NCBI GenBank assembly: GCA_022606425.2
Contig: JAHDVF020001050.1
Span: 124,001 to 188,000 of the forward strand
Length of the DNA: 64,000 bases
Source of the DNA: Lepidostoma basale
Lineage: Eukaryota; Arthropoda; Insecta; Trichoptera; Lepidostomatidae
Direction: 5' to 3'
Of this stretch, positions 63,597 to 64,000 are shown one piece after another. Below the pieces are notes generated by a model. It searched no databases, was not told the origin of the DNA, and was given only the letters and a program-made list of their open reading frames with translations. Both the position numbers and the translations under genes were made by a program. Each line of letters starts with the position of its first letter. The first letter of the stretch is position 1.

Positions 63597-63785
63597 ATCT
63601 AACTAACTAACTAACCATCACGCCGTCTCTCCGAAAGGGTAGGCAGAAATAATGGACTGCCACACTTTAACCGATACGGCACTCCAATCTTTTCTTTTCG
63701 CCCCCGCGAGATACGCGGTGTGATGGGTTGCGAACTTCATCGCCACCAAGAGGCATCTCACGGGCACACTTCGCTCGTCCAACAT
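63597..63785 (-). mobile_element. SINE-X copy 4 (longest head)
   Basis: Minus strand: GTTGGACGAGCGAAGTGTGC, CGTGAGATGCCTCTTGGTGG, GAAGTTCGCAACCCATCACA, CGCGTATCTCGCGGGGGCG, ATTGGAGTGCCGTATCGG, then the LINE-A tail and TTAGTTAGTTAG. It shows more of the 5' head than the other copies. Confidence 0.85.
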
Positions 63786-63878
63786 CCACAAAATAAATAT
63801 AAAATTGTGTATCTACTTCAAATAAATACCAAAAATAATTGAAAAAGGCATTGCAACGCAAGCCGGGCATTAGCTAGT
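63786..63878 (+). mobile_element. Helitron 3' terminus
   Basis: AAATTGTGTATCTACTTCAA, AAAAATAATTGAAAAAGGCA, TTGCAACGCAAGCCGGGC, then ATTAGCTAG followed by T. A short GC-rich stem before CTAG-T is the usual Helitron end. The partner copy is at 62590. Confidence 0.65.
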
Positions 63879-63931
63879 ATTAGATATAAATTGTAACAGT
63901 GATGTGATGTAAATGTAAAACTTGCTTTCAA

Positions 63932-63963
63932 GTCCTGGAATGTTTCTTTAAACATTCCAGGAC
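63932..63963. repeat. Perfect hairpin, 14-bp arms
   Basis: GTCCTGGAATGTTT and AAACATTCCAGGAC, separated by CTTT. The arms are more GC-rich than the surrounding DNA. Confidence 0.92.
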
Positions 63964-64000
63964 CATTTTTGAAAATAGGCGATGCTGGTTGAATAATACA

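Overview
This is a 64-kb piece of AT-rich animal nuclear DNA. It has spliced genes with small exons and introns swollen by non-LTR retrotransposons, SINEs, Helitron remnants, mariner relics and fold-back elements. The gene set, splice signals and transposon mix fit an insect, most likely a moth or butterfly (inference; nothing here fixes the species).

All the genes I can support lie in the left half. (1) HAT1, the type B histone acetyltransferase, is on the minus strand at 299-3627. Six coding exons are present and the C-terminal exons run off the left edge. (2) KCMF1, a ZZ/C2H2 zinc-finger protein of the E3 ligase type, is on the plus strand from 5248 to about 15246 in nine exons. Its fourth intron looks like a minor-spliceosome (U12) AT-AC intron. 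(3) SARNP, a SAP-domain mRNA-export factor, is on the minus strand at 16454-17371 as one uninterrupted 305-codon frame. (4) Transketolase is on the plus strand at 19722-33212; its twelve exons give 623 codons, the same length as vertebrate TKT. HAT1/KCMF1 and SARNP/TKT are divergent pairs and KCMF1/SARNP is convergent. The four have general housekeeping roles (histone acetylation, protein turnover, mRNA export, pentose phosphate metabolism) and I see no sign of a shared pathway.

From about 33.9 kb to the right end I find no host gene. This is a repeat-rich desert with stretches of single-copy DNA, some of it relatively GC-rich and possibly regulatory. The same repeat families also fill the introns. 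I use working names. LINE-A is an RTE-like LINE ending in tandem TTAG. SINE-X is a short element carrying the LINE-A tail. SINE-T is tRNA-derived. LINE-J is a CR1/jockey-like LINE ending in a TTTGATT-type repeat. RTE-R covers other RTE-like LINE relics. LINE-L3 ends in a (TTA)n tail. There are also Helitrons, mariner-like elements and a pogo-like MITE.

The most interesting signals are: (a) at least three copies of a hammerhead-ribozyme core (CUGANGA, stem II, GAAAC) in dispersed repeats, plus a related, partly decayed family at seven further sites; (b) the AT-AC intron of KCMF1; (c) SINE-X borrowing the 3' tail of LINE-A; (d) a 1.09-kb fold-back element in transketolase intron 1; (e) two identical 146-bp direct repeats 519 bp apart; (f) a LINE whose 3' region carries a tandem array of about 19-bp units.
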